A stretch of 6,528 bases of DNA from Omnitrophica bacterium RBG_13_46_9 (GCA_001804045.1 MHFD01000083.1:1-6528), one strand, 5' to 3'; shown: positions 1 through 5,220, counted from the stretch's first letter. A program made the numbers and translations. The notes: a model not told the origin generated them from the letters alone.

Positions 1-86
1 GGTAAAGAAAGAGAGAAAGCGGGAAGGTTAAAGAAAAGCGGGATGATTACCGCGAGATTTATAAGGATCTTAAGTATTTTTTCCAT
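1..86 (-). CDS. 5' end of a probable exported or membrane protein (partial)
   Basis: An ATG at 86-84 opens a frame that runs off the left edge after 28 codons (MEKILKILINLAVIIPLF...). It begins with a short Lys-containing N-region followed by a hydrophobic stretch from about residue 7 to 19 and then NLPAFSLSL, which looks like a Sec signal peptide with a possible signal-peptidase I site near PAFS, or a first transmembrane helix. A purine-rich ribosome-binding site, AAAGAGAGG, lies 8 bases upstream of the ATG. The start is only 36 bp beyond the stop of the single-domain lipoprotein gene, on the same strand, so it is probably co-transcribed with it. No domain is visible in so short a piece, so function is unknown. 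The call rests on the combination of Shine-Dalgarno sequence, spacing and signal-like residues. Confidence 0.6.
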   Translation of the reverse strand, partial: MEKILKILINLAVIIPLFFNLPAFSLSL

Positions 87-122
87 AACGCTTGCCTCTC
101 TTTCTGTAAAACAGGTCCTTTT

Positions 123-572
123 CTATCGCATCACCTTTGGCTCGAGATATCCGCTTAACACAAGCCACGTCTTTTTTCCCACTACGCCATCGGCCGTCAA
201 TCCGTTTGCATTCTGAAATTCTCTTATCGCCTTCTTTGTCCTTTTGCCTATCTTGCCGTCAATAGGGCCGTCGTATAACCCGACATTCCTCAGGGCCGCC
301 TGGATCTGTCTGGGACTCGCACTCGGCATGTCGCCGCGTGGCGCGTTTAAATTTTTTGAATACCTGGGCTCTTTGCCCCCTGTTCTTTTAGCTTTTTCCA
401 GTTCTTTCTCCAATTCGGACATATCCTCATCTTTAAGACGCAGATCGTTTTCCAATTCATCTATTTTCGCCTGCATCTGCTCTTCTTTGGCGTTTATTAC
501 GCTGCTTTTGTGCGCCGCGCACCCTGATAGATTCAAAAGCAAAATAACGGACAAGAATACTTTAAGCCACAT
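123..572 (-). CDS. Lipoprotein with coiled coil and one C-terminal peptidoglycan-binding domain
   Basis: A predicted 149-residue lipoprotein. The signal peptide MWLKVFLSVILLLNLSGC ends in a lipobox (LSGC) with the lipidated Cys18 followed by Ala, so outer-membrane anchoring is expected if enterobacterial Lol rules apply. Residues about 28-63 are a charged heptad-like coiled coil rich in Glu and Lys. After a short Pro/Ser linker, residues about 85-141 form a PG_binding_1 domain (IQAALRNVGLYDGPIDGKIG, then T-x3-A-x3-FQ, and GLTADGVVGKKTW). It probably tethers or senses peptidoglycan; no catalytic domain is present. The frame is open 21 codons further upstream (to 635), but the ATG at 572 has a textbook AAGGAGG six bases away and is the only start that puts the signal peptide at the N-terminus. 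It follows the two-domain lipoprotein gene by 78 bp, and its domain closely resembles that protein's second domain, suggesting duplication. Confidence 0.88.
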   Translation of the reverse strand: MWLKVFLSVILLLNLSGCAAHKSSVINAKEEQMQAKIDELENDLRLKDEDMSELEKELEKAKRTGGKEPRYSKNLNAPRGDMPSASPRQIQAALRNVGLYDGPIDGKIGKRTKKAIREFQNANGLTADGVVGKKTWLVLSGYLEPKVMR

Positions 573-578
573 TACGAA

Positions 579-585
579 CCTCCTT
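579..585 (-). promoter_or_regulatory. Shine-Dalgarno sequence deciding the start of the single-domain lipoprotein
   Basis: Read on the minus strand this is AAGGAGG, a full match to the anti-Shine-Dalgarno core, with a six-base spacer (573-578) before the ATG at 572. It shows that translation starts here and not at the longer in-frame ATG at 635. Confidence 0.85.
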
Positions 586-650
586 TTTAACTTTTTTTGG
601 GGCGCCGCAAAATCCATTTCCGTATCCGTGTTCACTTTAAACCTGAAACT

Positions 651-1274
651 TCAGTCCTGTACTTTCGTTAGATATATACTAAGCTCCAGCCATGTTTTCT
701 GGTCCACAAGACCGTCTTCGGTCATCCCTTTGGACTTCTGGAAACGTTTTATCGCATCACCTGTCCGGGGCCCCATCCTGCCGTCTATTGAGCCGGGATC
801 GAATCCCGCCTTTTTCAGGGCCATTTGTATTTCTTTTATCTTTTTTTTTGACGTAAAATTATATTCCTTCGCGTATTCCCTTGGTTCTTTTTTCCGTACG
901 CGGGCGGAGGAGGTCTTCTCGGACGGCTCTTTCTTGAGATCTGTGTTTGAAGCGTCTATCGGTTTTGCCTGCTTATATACATTCAGCTTTTCCCATGTCA
1001 TCGAGTCGATGAACCCCGTGGCCTTCAACGTGTTCTCTTTCTGGAAATTCCTGACCGCTTCTCTTGTCTGCCAACCCATTTTTCCGTCGATCGGCCCGGG
1101 ATAGATGCCGGATTTGGCCAAATTATTCTGCGCCTCTTTGACCAGCGGATTATACCCCTCCATAAAACCAAATATCTTCTTTTCTTCCCCTGCGGCTTTT
1201 TTATCCACCCCGGTTAAAGTACAGCCCGCTAAACTTAAGACCAGTATAAAGACCAGCAATGTTTTGATCCGCAT
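651..1274 (-). CDS. Lipoprotein with two peptidoglycan-binding domains
   Basis: A predicted 207-residue lipoprotein. MRIKTLLVFILVLSLAGC is a type II signal peptide with lipobox LAGC, and Cys18 is the expected lipidation site. Two PG_binding_1-type domains follow: residues about 46-99 (AQNNLAKSGIYPGPIDGKMG, T70-x3-V-x3-FQ, MTWEKL) and about 144-202 (IQMALKKAGFDPGSIDGRMG, T171-x3-I-x3-FQ, GLVDQKTW). They are separated by a 45-residue hydrophilic Lys/Glu/Ser-rich linker. There is no amidase or hydrolase domain, so a structural or wall-binding role at the envelope is likelier than catalysis. I chose ATG 1274 over the GTG three codons upstream (1283) because AAAGGTGG sits five bases before the ATG and overlaps the GTG. 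The gene begins 19 bp after the STAS gene ends, which implies co-transcription. The two domains differ considerably from each other; the second is nearer to that of the downstream lipoprotein. Confidence 0.88.
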   Translation of the reverse strand: MRIKTLLVFILVLSLAGCTLTGVDKKAAGEEKKIFGFMEGYNPLVKEAQNNLAKSGIYPGPIDGKMGWQTREAVRNFQKENTLKATGFIDSMTWEKLNVYKQAKPIDASNTDLKKEPSEKTSSARVRKKEPREYAKEYNFTSKKKIKEIQMALKKAGFDPGSIDGRMGPRTGDAIKRFQKSKGMTEDGLVDQKTWLELSIYLTKVQD

Positions 1275-1293
1275 ACCGCCCACCTTTATTTCC

Positions 1294-1719
1294 CTACATC
1301 AGATCCGCTAAGGCTTCTTCTTCGCTTTTATATATCTGGATCAACGGCTTTATTTTTTTTATTTCCAGATAATTGTCCACGAGAGCATTGGCATTTATGA
1401 TACCGAGTTTATTCTGCTGTTTACGTAACTCGTTCAATAGAAAAACAAGGGTTGCCAGGGTCGAGCTGTCGACATGCGTAACCTCTTTGAAATCCAGAAA
1501 AATGTTCCGGTCCAGGCACCTTCTCAGGTCCCCATTAACGCTTGGAAGGCTGTTAGCGTCTATCGATCCCCGCAACCGCACTATCGTCAGGCGCTCCATT
1601 CTTTTTATCTCTTTTATATAAGGTAAAATACGTCTCTTATTATATATGAATCTATCGGTTATTCCGGACAGATTGATATTTTTTCTGATGCATTCGGTAA
1701 AATCTTTTATTTTTGCCAT
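1294..1719 (-). CDS. STAS-domain protein, anti-sigma-factor-antagonist (SpoIIAA) type
   Basis: A 141-residue soluble protein. Residues about 41-141 match a STAS domain: a beta strand MERLTIVRLRGSIDA, a second strand IFLDFKEVTHVDSSTLATLV, then alternating helices and strands. The D84-S85-S86-T87 motif corresponds to the DSSG loop of SpoIIAA/RsbV, where a Ser is phosphorylated by a partner anti-sigma kinase; Thr replaces the usual Gly after the Ser pair. In the family such proteins bind anti-sigma or switch kinases. No such kinase or PP2C phosphatase is in this window. The start is uncertain. ATG 1719 gives a 40-residue basic N-terminal extension and has only a weak upstream GGA, while Met41 (ATG at 1599) would give a 101-residue protein of normal STAS length, with AAAGAG upstream but spaced loosely. 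I keep the longer form because the frame is clean and the extension looks protein-like. It lies 19 bp upstream of the two-domain lipoprotein gene. Confidence 0.82.
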   Translation of the reverse strand: MAKIKDFTECIRKNINLSGITDRFIYNKRRILPYIKEIKRMERLTIVRLRGSIDANSLPSVNGDLRRCLDRNIFLDFKEVTHVDSSTLATLVFLLNELRKQQNKLGIINANALVDNYLEIKKIKPLIQIYKSEEEALADLM

Positions 1720-1794
1720 TTTATCCGTTTTTCGCGCATCCGGCTTCTTTATAATCCGCTATGATGCAAAGAAAAACACCCCATGCGGAAATGT

Positions 1795-2178
1795 TCATTG
1801 ACAGCTAGCGTCTTTTCGGACCGTTTCATTTTCCAGGGCACTTTTTACTTTCGCCAGCAGCACATCCGTCCCTTGCGACTTGTCGTAATAATCCGAGGCC
1901 CCTTCTATAATCTGCTTCTGTTCTATAATGGGATAAACGCTGGTGACGATCACCCTTACCTTTTTATTAAACGACTGTATTATCTCATATATTATACTGC
2001 CGTCGATTTCCGGCATTTTGATATCAAGCAGTATAAGGTCCACCTTTTCTTTTATGAGTACCCCATAGGCGTCATCTGCCGTAGAGGCCTCGATGGCGCC
2101 ATATCCTTCCGCGGTAAGCAGTCTTAAATATATCTTCCTTATCTGTCTGTCGTCATCGATAATAAGAATTTTTCTCAT
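1795..2178 (-). CDS. Stand-alone response-regulator receiver domain (CheY/Spo0F-like)
   Basis: A 127-residue protein made only of a receiver domain. The N-terminal strand MRKILIIDDD supplies the acidic metal-binding pair (Asp8, Asp9). Asp52 in LILLDIKMPEIDG is the phospho-acceptor, Thr79 in VIVTSVYP is the switch hydroxyl residue, and Lys100 in YYDKSQG is the conserved lysine. The normally conserved cis-proline after this lysine is Ser101. There is no DNA-binding or enzymatic output domain; residues 104-120 are the last helix and the tail is short. It may act as a phosphorelay intermediate or through protein contact. ATG 2178 is preferred over the ATG 16 codons upstream because the receiver fold begins there and AAAGGG lies seven bases before it. 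The gene follows the histidine kinase by 101 bp and precedes the STAS gene by 75 bp, so it could be a second target of that kinase, which is an inference from position. Confidence 0.9.
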   Translation of the reverse strand: MRKILIIDDDRQIRKIYLRLLTAEGYGAIEASTADDAYGVLIKEKVDLILLDIKMPEIDGSIIYEIIQSFNKKVRVIVTSVYPIIEQKQIIEGASDYYDKSQGTDVLLAKVKSALENETVRKDASCQ

Positions 2179-2279
2179 ATCCCGGCCCTTTGGCCTTTCC
2201 TTTTTATTCAAAAGCTTAGCATACAAAAGATTAAAGGAATGTTAAAATAAAATTAATTTTTTTTAATCCGAAGGATGGC

Positions 2280-3776
2280 TTACGGCTGTTTGAGGGGCAG
2301 CGTTACGGTAAAAGTAGAACCCTTGCCGGGCTGGCTTTTTACATGGATATCGCTATTATGGATTTTTGCTATGGATTGCGCTATGCTTAGCCCCAATCCG
2401 TTACCCGAATCCGATTCCTCCTGCTCTGTCACATCTACATGAAAGAATCTTTCAAATATTTTTGACAGATTCTTTTCTTCTATTCCCACGCCCGTATCCG
2501 ATACGGCGGCTATGACCTTTTCGCCGTTGTATTTTACCGTCAAGCTTATTCTTTTACCCTTAGGCGTGAATTTCACGGCGTTGTCTATTATGTTCAAAAA
2601 CAACCGCCTTAAATGAAACTTATCCGCGTTAATATATGTCGGCGTATCGGGCATATGTATGTTTACGCCTATCTCCTTATTGAAAGCCAAGGTCCTCGCG
2701 TGTTCGTATATCTCGCGGAAAAATTCGGTCAATTCGATTTTTTCGAACTTGAAGATTTCCGGCCTGTAATCGAGTTTGGCCAATAAAAGCAGGTTCTCGA
2801 TGGTCTTGACCATGCGTTTGCTTTCTTCCAGATTGATCCTGATCACCCTCTTGTATTCCTCCGGATCATGCTCTTTCCTTAAGGCGATTTCCGATTCACC
2901 CCTTACTATGGCGAGCGGTGTCTTTAATTCATGCGCCACATGAGAGCTGAACTCTTCTATGTGCCTGAAAGACGTTTCGAGGCGCGAAATCATGTCATTA
3001 AAAGCGTTTACTAAAAATTTCATCTCTTCGTCGACGTTTTCAGTTTTAACACGGGCGCTCAGGTCTTCATGAGTGATCTTGTTCACGGTCTCCGTGATTT
3101 TCGCTACGGGTTTCAGTATCCTTATCGCGAAAAGCTGGCCGATGAAGCCGGCGAACAGAAGGATAAGAGGGATACTGACAGCTATATTGTACAGCCTATT
3201 CTTAAGAATGCGCATTATGGGCTTTACCGAGGTGCCTATTTCTATTATATAAGGGCCTTTTCCGTCATAATAAAAAGGCGCGCAGATCACCCTCATATTG
3301 TTATTCTTAAGCTTTACATCCCTGAATACCTCTTTTTTATCGTTTGGCATGTTTGAATTTTTTGTTAAAATCGACAGTAGCCCCATGTCAAGATTTTTCG
3401 AACTGACCATGGGCCTGCCTTCCGAATCCAGGAAATTGATATAGTCCTCCTTCAGATCCAGCTTATCCAGCCTCTGGAACCATTGCAGCTCCAATTCTTT
3501 TATCTTGGGCTGATCCGGATGCTCGCCTTCCAGATTGATCGCCCTTCTTAAGGCAAAAATAAAAGATTGCCGGTTATGCCCGACGGCATCCATATAGGAA
3601 AGCACGGTATTGTTCAGTTCCCGCGTCTTTAGCAAGAGTTCGTTGTCGAGATCGTCATAAAGGCTGTGGTAAAGGCTGAGATAAAGCACGCCGCTGTATA
3701 TGACCAGTATGACACCTAAAATGGCCACATACAAAACGCTTATCTTGAATCTTATGGAATTAAATTTTATTCTCAT
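2280..3776 (-). CDS. Membrane sensor histidine kinase (HAMP-HisKA-HATPase, CusS-like architecture)
   Basis: A complete 498-residue class I sensor kinase. One transmembrane helix spans about residues 12-34, a periplasmic sensor region of about 160 residues follows, and a second helix spans about 196-219 (LYNIAVSIPLILLFAGFIGQ). A HAMP linker occupies about 220-270. HisKA begins near 272 with His282 as the phospho-acceptor in SSHVAHELKTPLA; HELKT also fits the ExxT phosphatase motif. The ATPase domain shows the N box (NIIDNAVKFT, Asn395 and Asn399), the G1 box (DTGVGI, Asp427), the F box (FERFF, 442-445) and the G2 box (GNGLGLS, 458-464), so it should be active. The ATG overlaps the stop of the OmpR-type regulator (ATGA at 3776-3773), indicating translational coupling and a cognate pair. 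The architecture resembles CusS/CopS metal sensors, but the sensor region shows no recognisable metal site, so the signal is unknown. Confidence 0.95.
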   Translation of the reverse strand: MRIKFNSIRFKISVLYVAILGVILVIYSGVLYLSLYHSLYDDLDNELLLKTRELNNTVLSYMDAVGHNRQSFIFALRRAINLEGEHPDQPKIKELELQWFQRLDKLDLKEDYINFLDSEGRPMVSSKNLDMGLLSILTKNSNMPNDKKEVFRDVKLKNNNMRVICAPFYYDGKGPYIIEIGTSVKPIMRILKNRLYNIAVSIPLILLFAGFIGQLFAIRILKPVAKITETVNKITHEDLSARVKTENVDEEMKFLVNAFNDMISRLETSFRHIEEFSSHVAHELKTPLAIVRGESEIALRKEHDPEEYKRVIRINLEESKRMVKTIENLLLLAKLDYRPEIFKFEKIELTEFFREIYEHARTLAFNKEIGVNIHMPDTPTYINADKFHLRRLFLNIIDNAVKFTPKGKRISLTVKYNGEKVIAAVSDTGVGIEEKNLSKIFERFFHVDVTEQEESDSGNGLGLSIAQSIAKIHNSDIHVKSQPGKGSTFTVTLPLKQP

Positions 3777-4441
3777 TCTTTAAGAATATACCCCGTGCCG
3801 CGGATTGTGTGGATAAGCTTATTTTTAAAGTCGCTGTCGATCTTGTTGCGCAGGTGATTGACATAGACATCTATTACATTGGTAAAGCTGTCGAAGTCCT
3901 CGTTCCAGACGTGTTCCGAGATCATGGTCCTTGTGACGACCTGATTGACATGAAGCATAAAATATTCAAGGAGGGCGTATTCCTTGCTTGTCAGCGCTAT
4001 TTCCTTTCCTGCCCGTTTGACCTTGTGTGTCAACTGGTCTATTTCGAGATCGGCCGCTTTGATAATTGTAGTCTTATTTATCCTATTTCTACGGAGCAAA
4101 GCCCTGATCCTGGCCAGAAGCTCCTCAAAAGAAAAAGGCTTCGTAAGATAATCGTCCGCGCCTGAATCCAGGCCCGATACCTTATCCCCTGTATTGCCCC
4201 TGGCTGTAAGCATAAGTATGGGGGTATCGATTTTTTTGTCCCTGAGTTCTTTACATACGGACAGGCCGTCCCTGCCCGGTAATATAATATCAAGTATTAT
4301 AAGATCATACGGATTGACGTCGTTCATGAAAATAGCCTTTTCGCCGTTAGAGGCTACATCAACGGCATAATGTTCTTCTTTCAGTCCGCGTTCAATAAAA
4401 TTGGCTATCTTCCTTTCGTCTTCAACCAATAATATTCTCAT
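3773..4441 (-). CDS. OmpR/PhoB-family DNA-binding response regulator (CusR-like)
   Basis: A 222-residue two-domain regulator of normal family length. The receiver (about 1-118) has acidic residues Glu8 and Asp9, phospho-acceptor Asp51 in LIILDIILPGRDG, Thr79 in MLTA, and Lys101-Pro102 in YLTKPFSFEELLAR. The winged-helix domain (about 125-222) shows LTSKEYALLEYF (150-161), the recognition-helix region FTNVIDVYVNHLRNKID (186-202) and the wing IHTIRGTGYIL (210-220), which is the usual C-terminal ending. It should bind direct-repeat operators once phosphorylated by the kinase encoded immediately downstream with a 4-bp overlap. I chose ATG 4441 because the first receiver strand begins there and GGGGA lies seven bases upstream; the frame is open 11 codons further, but those residues are not family-like. 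The gene is preceded by a strong promoter at 4501-4529. Confidence 0.95.
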   Translation of the reverse strand: MRILLVEDERKIANFIERGLKEEHYAVDVASNGEKAIFMNDVNPYDLIILDIILPGRDGLSVCKELRDKKIDTPILMLTARGNTGDKVSGLDSGADDYLTKPFSFEELLARIRALLRRNRINKTTIIKAADLEIDQLTHKVKRAGKEIALTSKEYALLEYFMLHVNQVVTRTMISEHVWNEDFDSFTNVIDVYVNHLRNKIDSDFKNKLIHTIRGTGYILKE

Positions 4442-4500
4442 AATCACGTCCCCATGGCATACGGCATAACGCAACCGACGGTATTTTTTATCTAATAGGC

Positions 4501-4529
4501 ATTATAGAACTACGGACAAATGAAGTCAA
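4501..4529 (-). promoter_or_regulatory. Sigma-70-type promoter for the regulator-kinase operon
   Basis: On the minus strand, TTGACT (4529-4524, five of six to the -35 consensus) is followed by a 17-bp spacer and TATAAT (4506-4501, a perfect -10). Transcription would begin near 4494, leaving a leader of about 53 nt before ATG 4441. It is the strongest promoter match I found in the window. Confidence 0.85.
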
Positions 4530-4535
4530 TATGAA
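4520..4535 (-). promoter_or_regulatory. Possible response-regulator operator (11-bp direct repeat over the -35)
   Basis: TTCAT occurs twice on the minus strand with starts 11 bp apart (4535-4531 and 4524-4520), and the surrounding 11-mers, TTCATATTGAC and TTCATTTGTCC, agree at 7 of 11 positions. OmpR/PhoB-family regulators typically bind direct repeats of about this pitch next to or over the -35, so autoregulation by the downstream regulator is possible. The match is short and could be chance. Confidence 0.3.
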
Positions 4536-4551
4536 TAAAGATCGGCTAACC

Positions 4552-4671
4552 TTCGATATGCGCTAGGTATTAGTAATAGCACGTTCCGTGGGACCCTCCT
4601 ACGCCGTAGATGAATCTCATTGTAGGTATTCTTCGGAGAGGCAGGCGTGGGACGATTCGATATAGCACGTT
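4552..4671. repeat. Non-coding stretch with four short words each present twice in shuffled order
   Basis: Four words occur twice: TTCGATAT (4552-4559, 4656-4663), TAGGTATT (4564-4571, 4623-4630), ATAGCACGTT (4576-4585, 4662-4671) and CGTGGGAC (4587-4594, 4646-4653). The order differs between the two sets, so it is not a simple tandem duplication. No gene is visible; a minus-strand frame over 4850-4617 has a low-complexity Cys-rich translation created by the repeats. Confidence 0.6.
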
Positions 4672-4726
4672 AGGTAGTAGGTGGTAGGTAATAGGTAGCA
4701 GGTTATAGGGAGACAGTTAGAGGGTG
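4671..4726. repeat. Degenerate 7-bp tandem repeat block (TAGGTAG type)
   Basis: Eight heptamers can be laid end to end: TAGGTAG, TAGGTGG, TAGGTAA, TAGGTAG, CAGGTTA, TAGGGAG, ACAGTTA and GAGGGTG. The first six share AGG at the same phase, and divergence increases to the right. It is non-coding. Confidence 0.8.
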
Positions 4727-4731
4727 CAAAT

Positions 4732-4886
4732 GTTACAGAGGTTGCAAAAAGTTGCAGAGGTTGCATAACGTTAAAAAAGCAACATCCGCAACCTATGCAA
4801 CCTTTGAAACCTATGCAACATAAAACGGGAGCAACCTTAAGAAACATCAAGCAACATAAAGAAACTTAAAGAAACCTCTCCAACCT
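4732..4886. repeat. Degenerate 9/10-bp repeat block that inverts midway (GTTGCAGAG / GCAACCTAT type)
   Basis: The left part (4732-4770) reads GTTACAGAG, GTTGCAAAAA, GTTGCAGAG, GTTGCATAACG. The right part is in the opposite orientation. Five contiguous 9-mers (4779-4823: GCAACATCC, GCAACCTAT, GCAACCTTT, GAAACCTAT, GCAACATAA) are followed by a 7-bp break (AACGGGA) and then five contiguous 10-mers (4831-4880: GCAACCTTAA, GAAACATCAA, GCAACATAAA, GAAACTTAAA, GAAACCTCTC). The 10-bp arms AGGTTGCATA (4758-4767) and TATGCAACCT (4794-4803) are exact reverse complements, so a hairpin or cruciform could form. Confidence 0.85.
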
Positions 4887-4896
4887 CGTAGGTTGG
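4880..4896. repeat. Perfect 7-bp hairpin closing the 9/10-bp block
   Basis: CCAACCT and AGGTTGG are exact reverse complements separated by CGT. The left arm is the last unit of the 9/10-bp array. No T-run follows on the plus strand and no matching run on the other strand, so it does not look like an intrinsic terminator. Confidence 0.65.
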
Positions 4897-4964
4897 ACCG
4901 CGCCCGTTACTAAGGACGATTCGAGTTCGTGTTATCGAGTCAATGAATTTCCATGAGTTTCTTA

Positions 4965-5000
4965 CTATGAGCCCAACTTTCAGTCATCAGCTATCAAGGT
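4965..5000. repeat. Short degenerate 7-bp repeat block (CTATGAG / TCAGCTA type)
   Basis: A single CTATGAG (4965-4971) is followed by the in-phase heptamers TCAGTCA, TCAGCTA and TCAAGGT (4980-5000). The CTATGAG word is the same as in the block at 5174-5208. This is the weakest of the blocks. Confidence 0.5.
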
Positions 5001-5072
5001 CACCACGTCACAAGGTCACAAGTGTGAACATTCGAGTCGGGTGACTTTGTGACATTGTGTCTTTGCGACCTT
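4996..5072. repeat. Degenerate 8-bp repeat block forming a long inverted repeat (GTCACAAG / GTGACTTT type)
   Basis: The left arm is AAGGTCAC, CACGTCAC, AAGGTCAC, AAGTGTGA (4996-5027). The right arm is GTGACTTT, GTGACATT, GTGTCTTT, GCGACCTT (5041-5072), which is the same unit in reverse complement. The inner 13-mers (5007-5019 and 5041-5053) pair at 12 of 13 positions around a 21-bp centre. The region is non-coding. Confidence 0.85.
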
Positions 5073-5084
5073 ACCTTTCCTCAT

Positions 5085-5112
5085 ATGAGCTATAAGCTAC
5101 TAGCCATCAAAC
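5085..5112. repeat. Degenerate 7-bp repeat block (ATGAGCT type)
   Basis: Four heptamers lie in phase: ATGAGCT, ATAAGCT, ACTAGCC and ATCAAAC, decaying to the right. Beyond it, 5123-5173 shows no gene or clear repeat. Confidence 0.6.
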
Positions 5113-5173
5113 CATGAGTTTCGGTCCAAGGTATTCCGATCGCATATCCATCGGGTTCGTTTCTTCCTACGGC

Positions 5174-5208
5174 CTAAGAGCTACGAACTATGAGCCAAGA
5201 GCTATTGT
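5174..5208. repeat. Degenerate 7-bp repeat block (CTATGAG type)
   Basis: Five contiguous heptamers: CTAAGAG, CTACGAA, CTATGAG, CCAAGAG and CTATTGT. The unit is a phase-shifted form of that at 5085-5112, in the same orientation. It ends about 35 bp before the -10 of the methyltransferase gene. Confidence 0.7.
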
Positions 5209-5220
5209 ATATCAATGTAT

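Noticed and set aside
244..1104. A 286-codon plus-strand open frame opposite the two lipoprotein genes
   Set aside because: It is antisense to two genes with lipoboxes, peptidoglycan-binding motifs and good Shine-Dalgarno sequences. Its translation is Ser/Phe-rich with no domain, as expected for a mirror frame.
1745..1775. Internal promoter for the STAS gene (minus strand TATAAA-like -10)
   Set aside because: There is a fair -10-like TATAAA but no acceptable -35 at 16-18 bp and no extended -10 TG.
2210..2250. Internal promoter for the lone receiver gene (minus strand TTTAAC, 17 bp, TATGCT)
   Set aside because: Only three of six and four of six consensus positions match. The AT-rich spacer makes such matches likely by chance, so I did not list it as a feature.
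2245..2279. Terminator between the histidine kinase and the lone receiver gene
   Set aside because: After the kinase stop there is only a 4-bp stem (ATCC-TTC-GGAT) followed by an A-run rather than a T-run, and then the palindrome AAAATTAATTTT. It is too weak to claim termination.
4617..4850. A 77-codon minus-strand frame in the intergenic region
   Set aside because: Its Cys-rich, repetitive translation is generated by the 7- and 9/10-bp repeats, and it has no ribosome-binding site.
4732..4886. CRISPR-like array
   Set aside because: Units are only 9-10 bp, directly adjacent and degenerate, with no spacers of constant length and no cas genes nearby.
4880..4896. Intrinsic terminator
   Set aside because: The hairpin is perfect but has no U-run on either strand and no gene ends next to it.
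4732..5072. Replication-origin iterons or an integron attachment site
   Set aside because: There are no DnaA-box clusters, replication initiator gene or integrase in the window. Repeat decay and the switching unit lengths do not fit iterons or attC structure.
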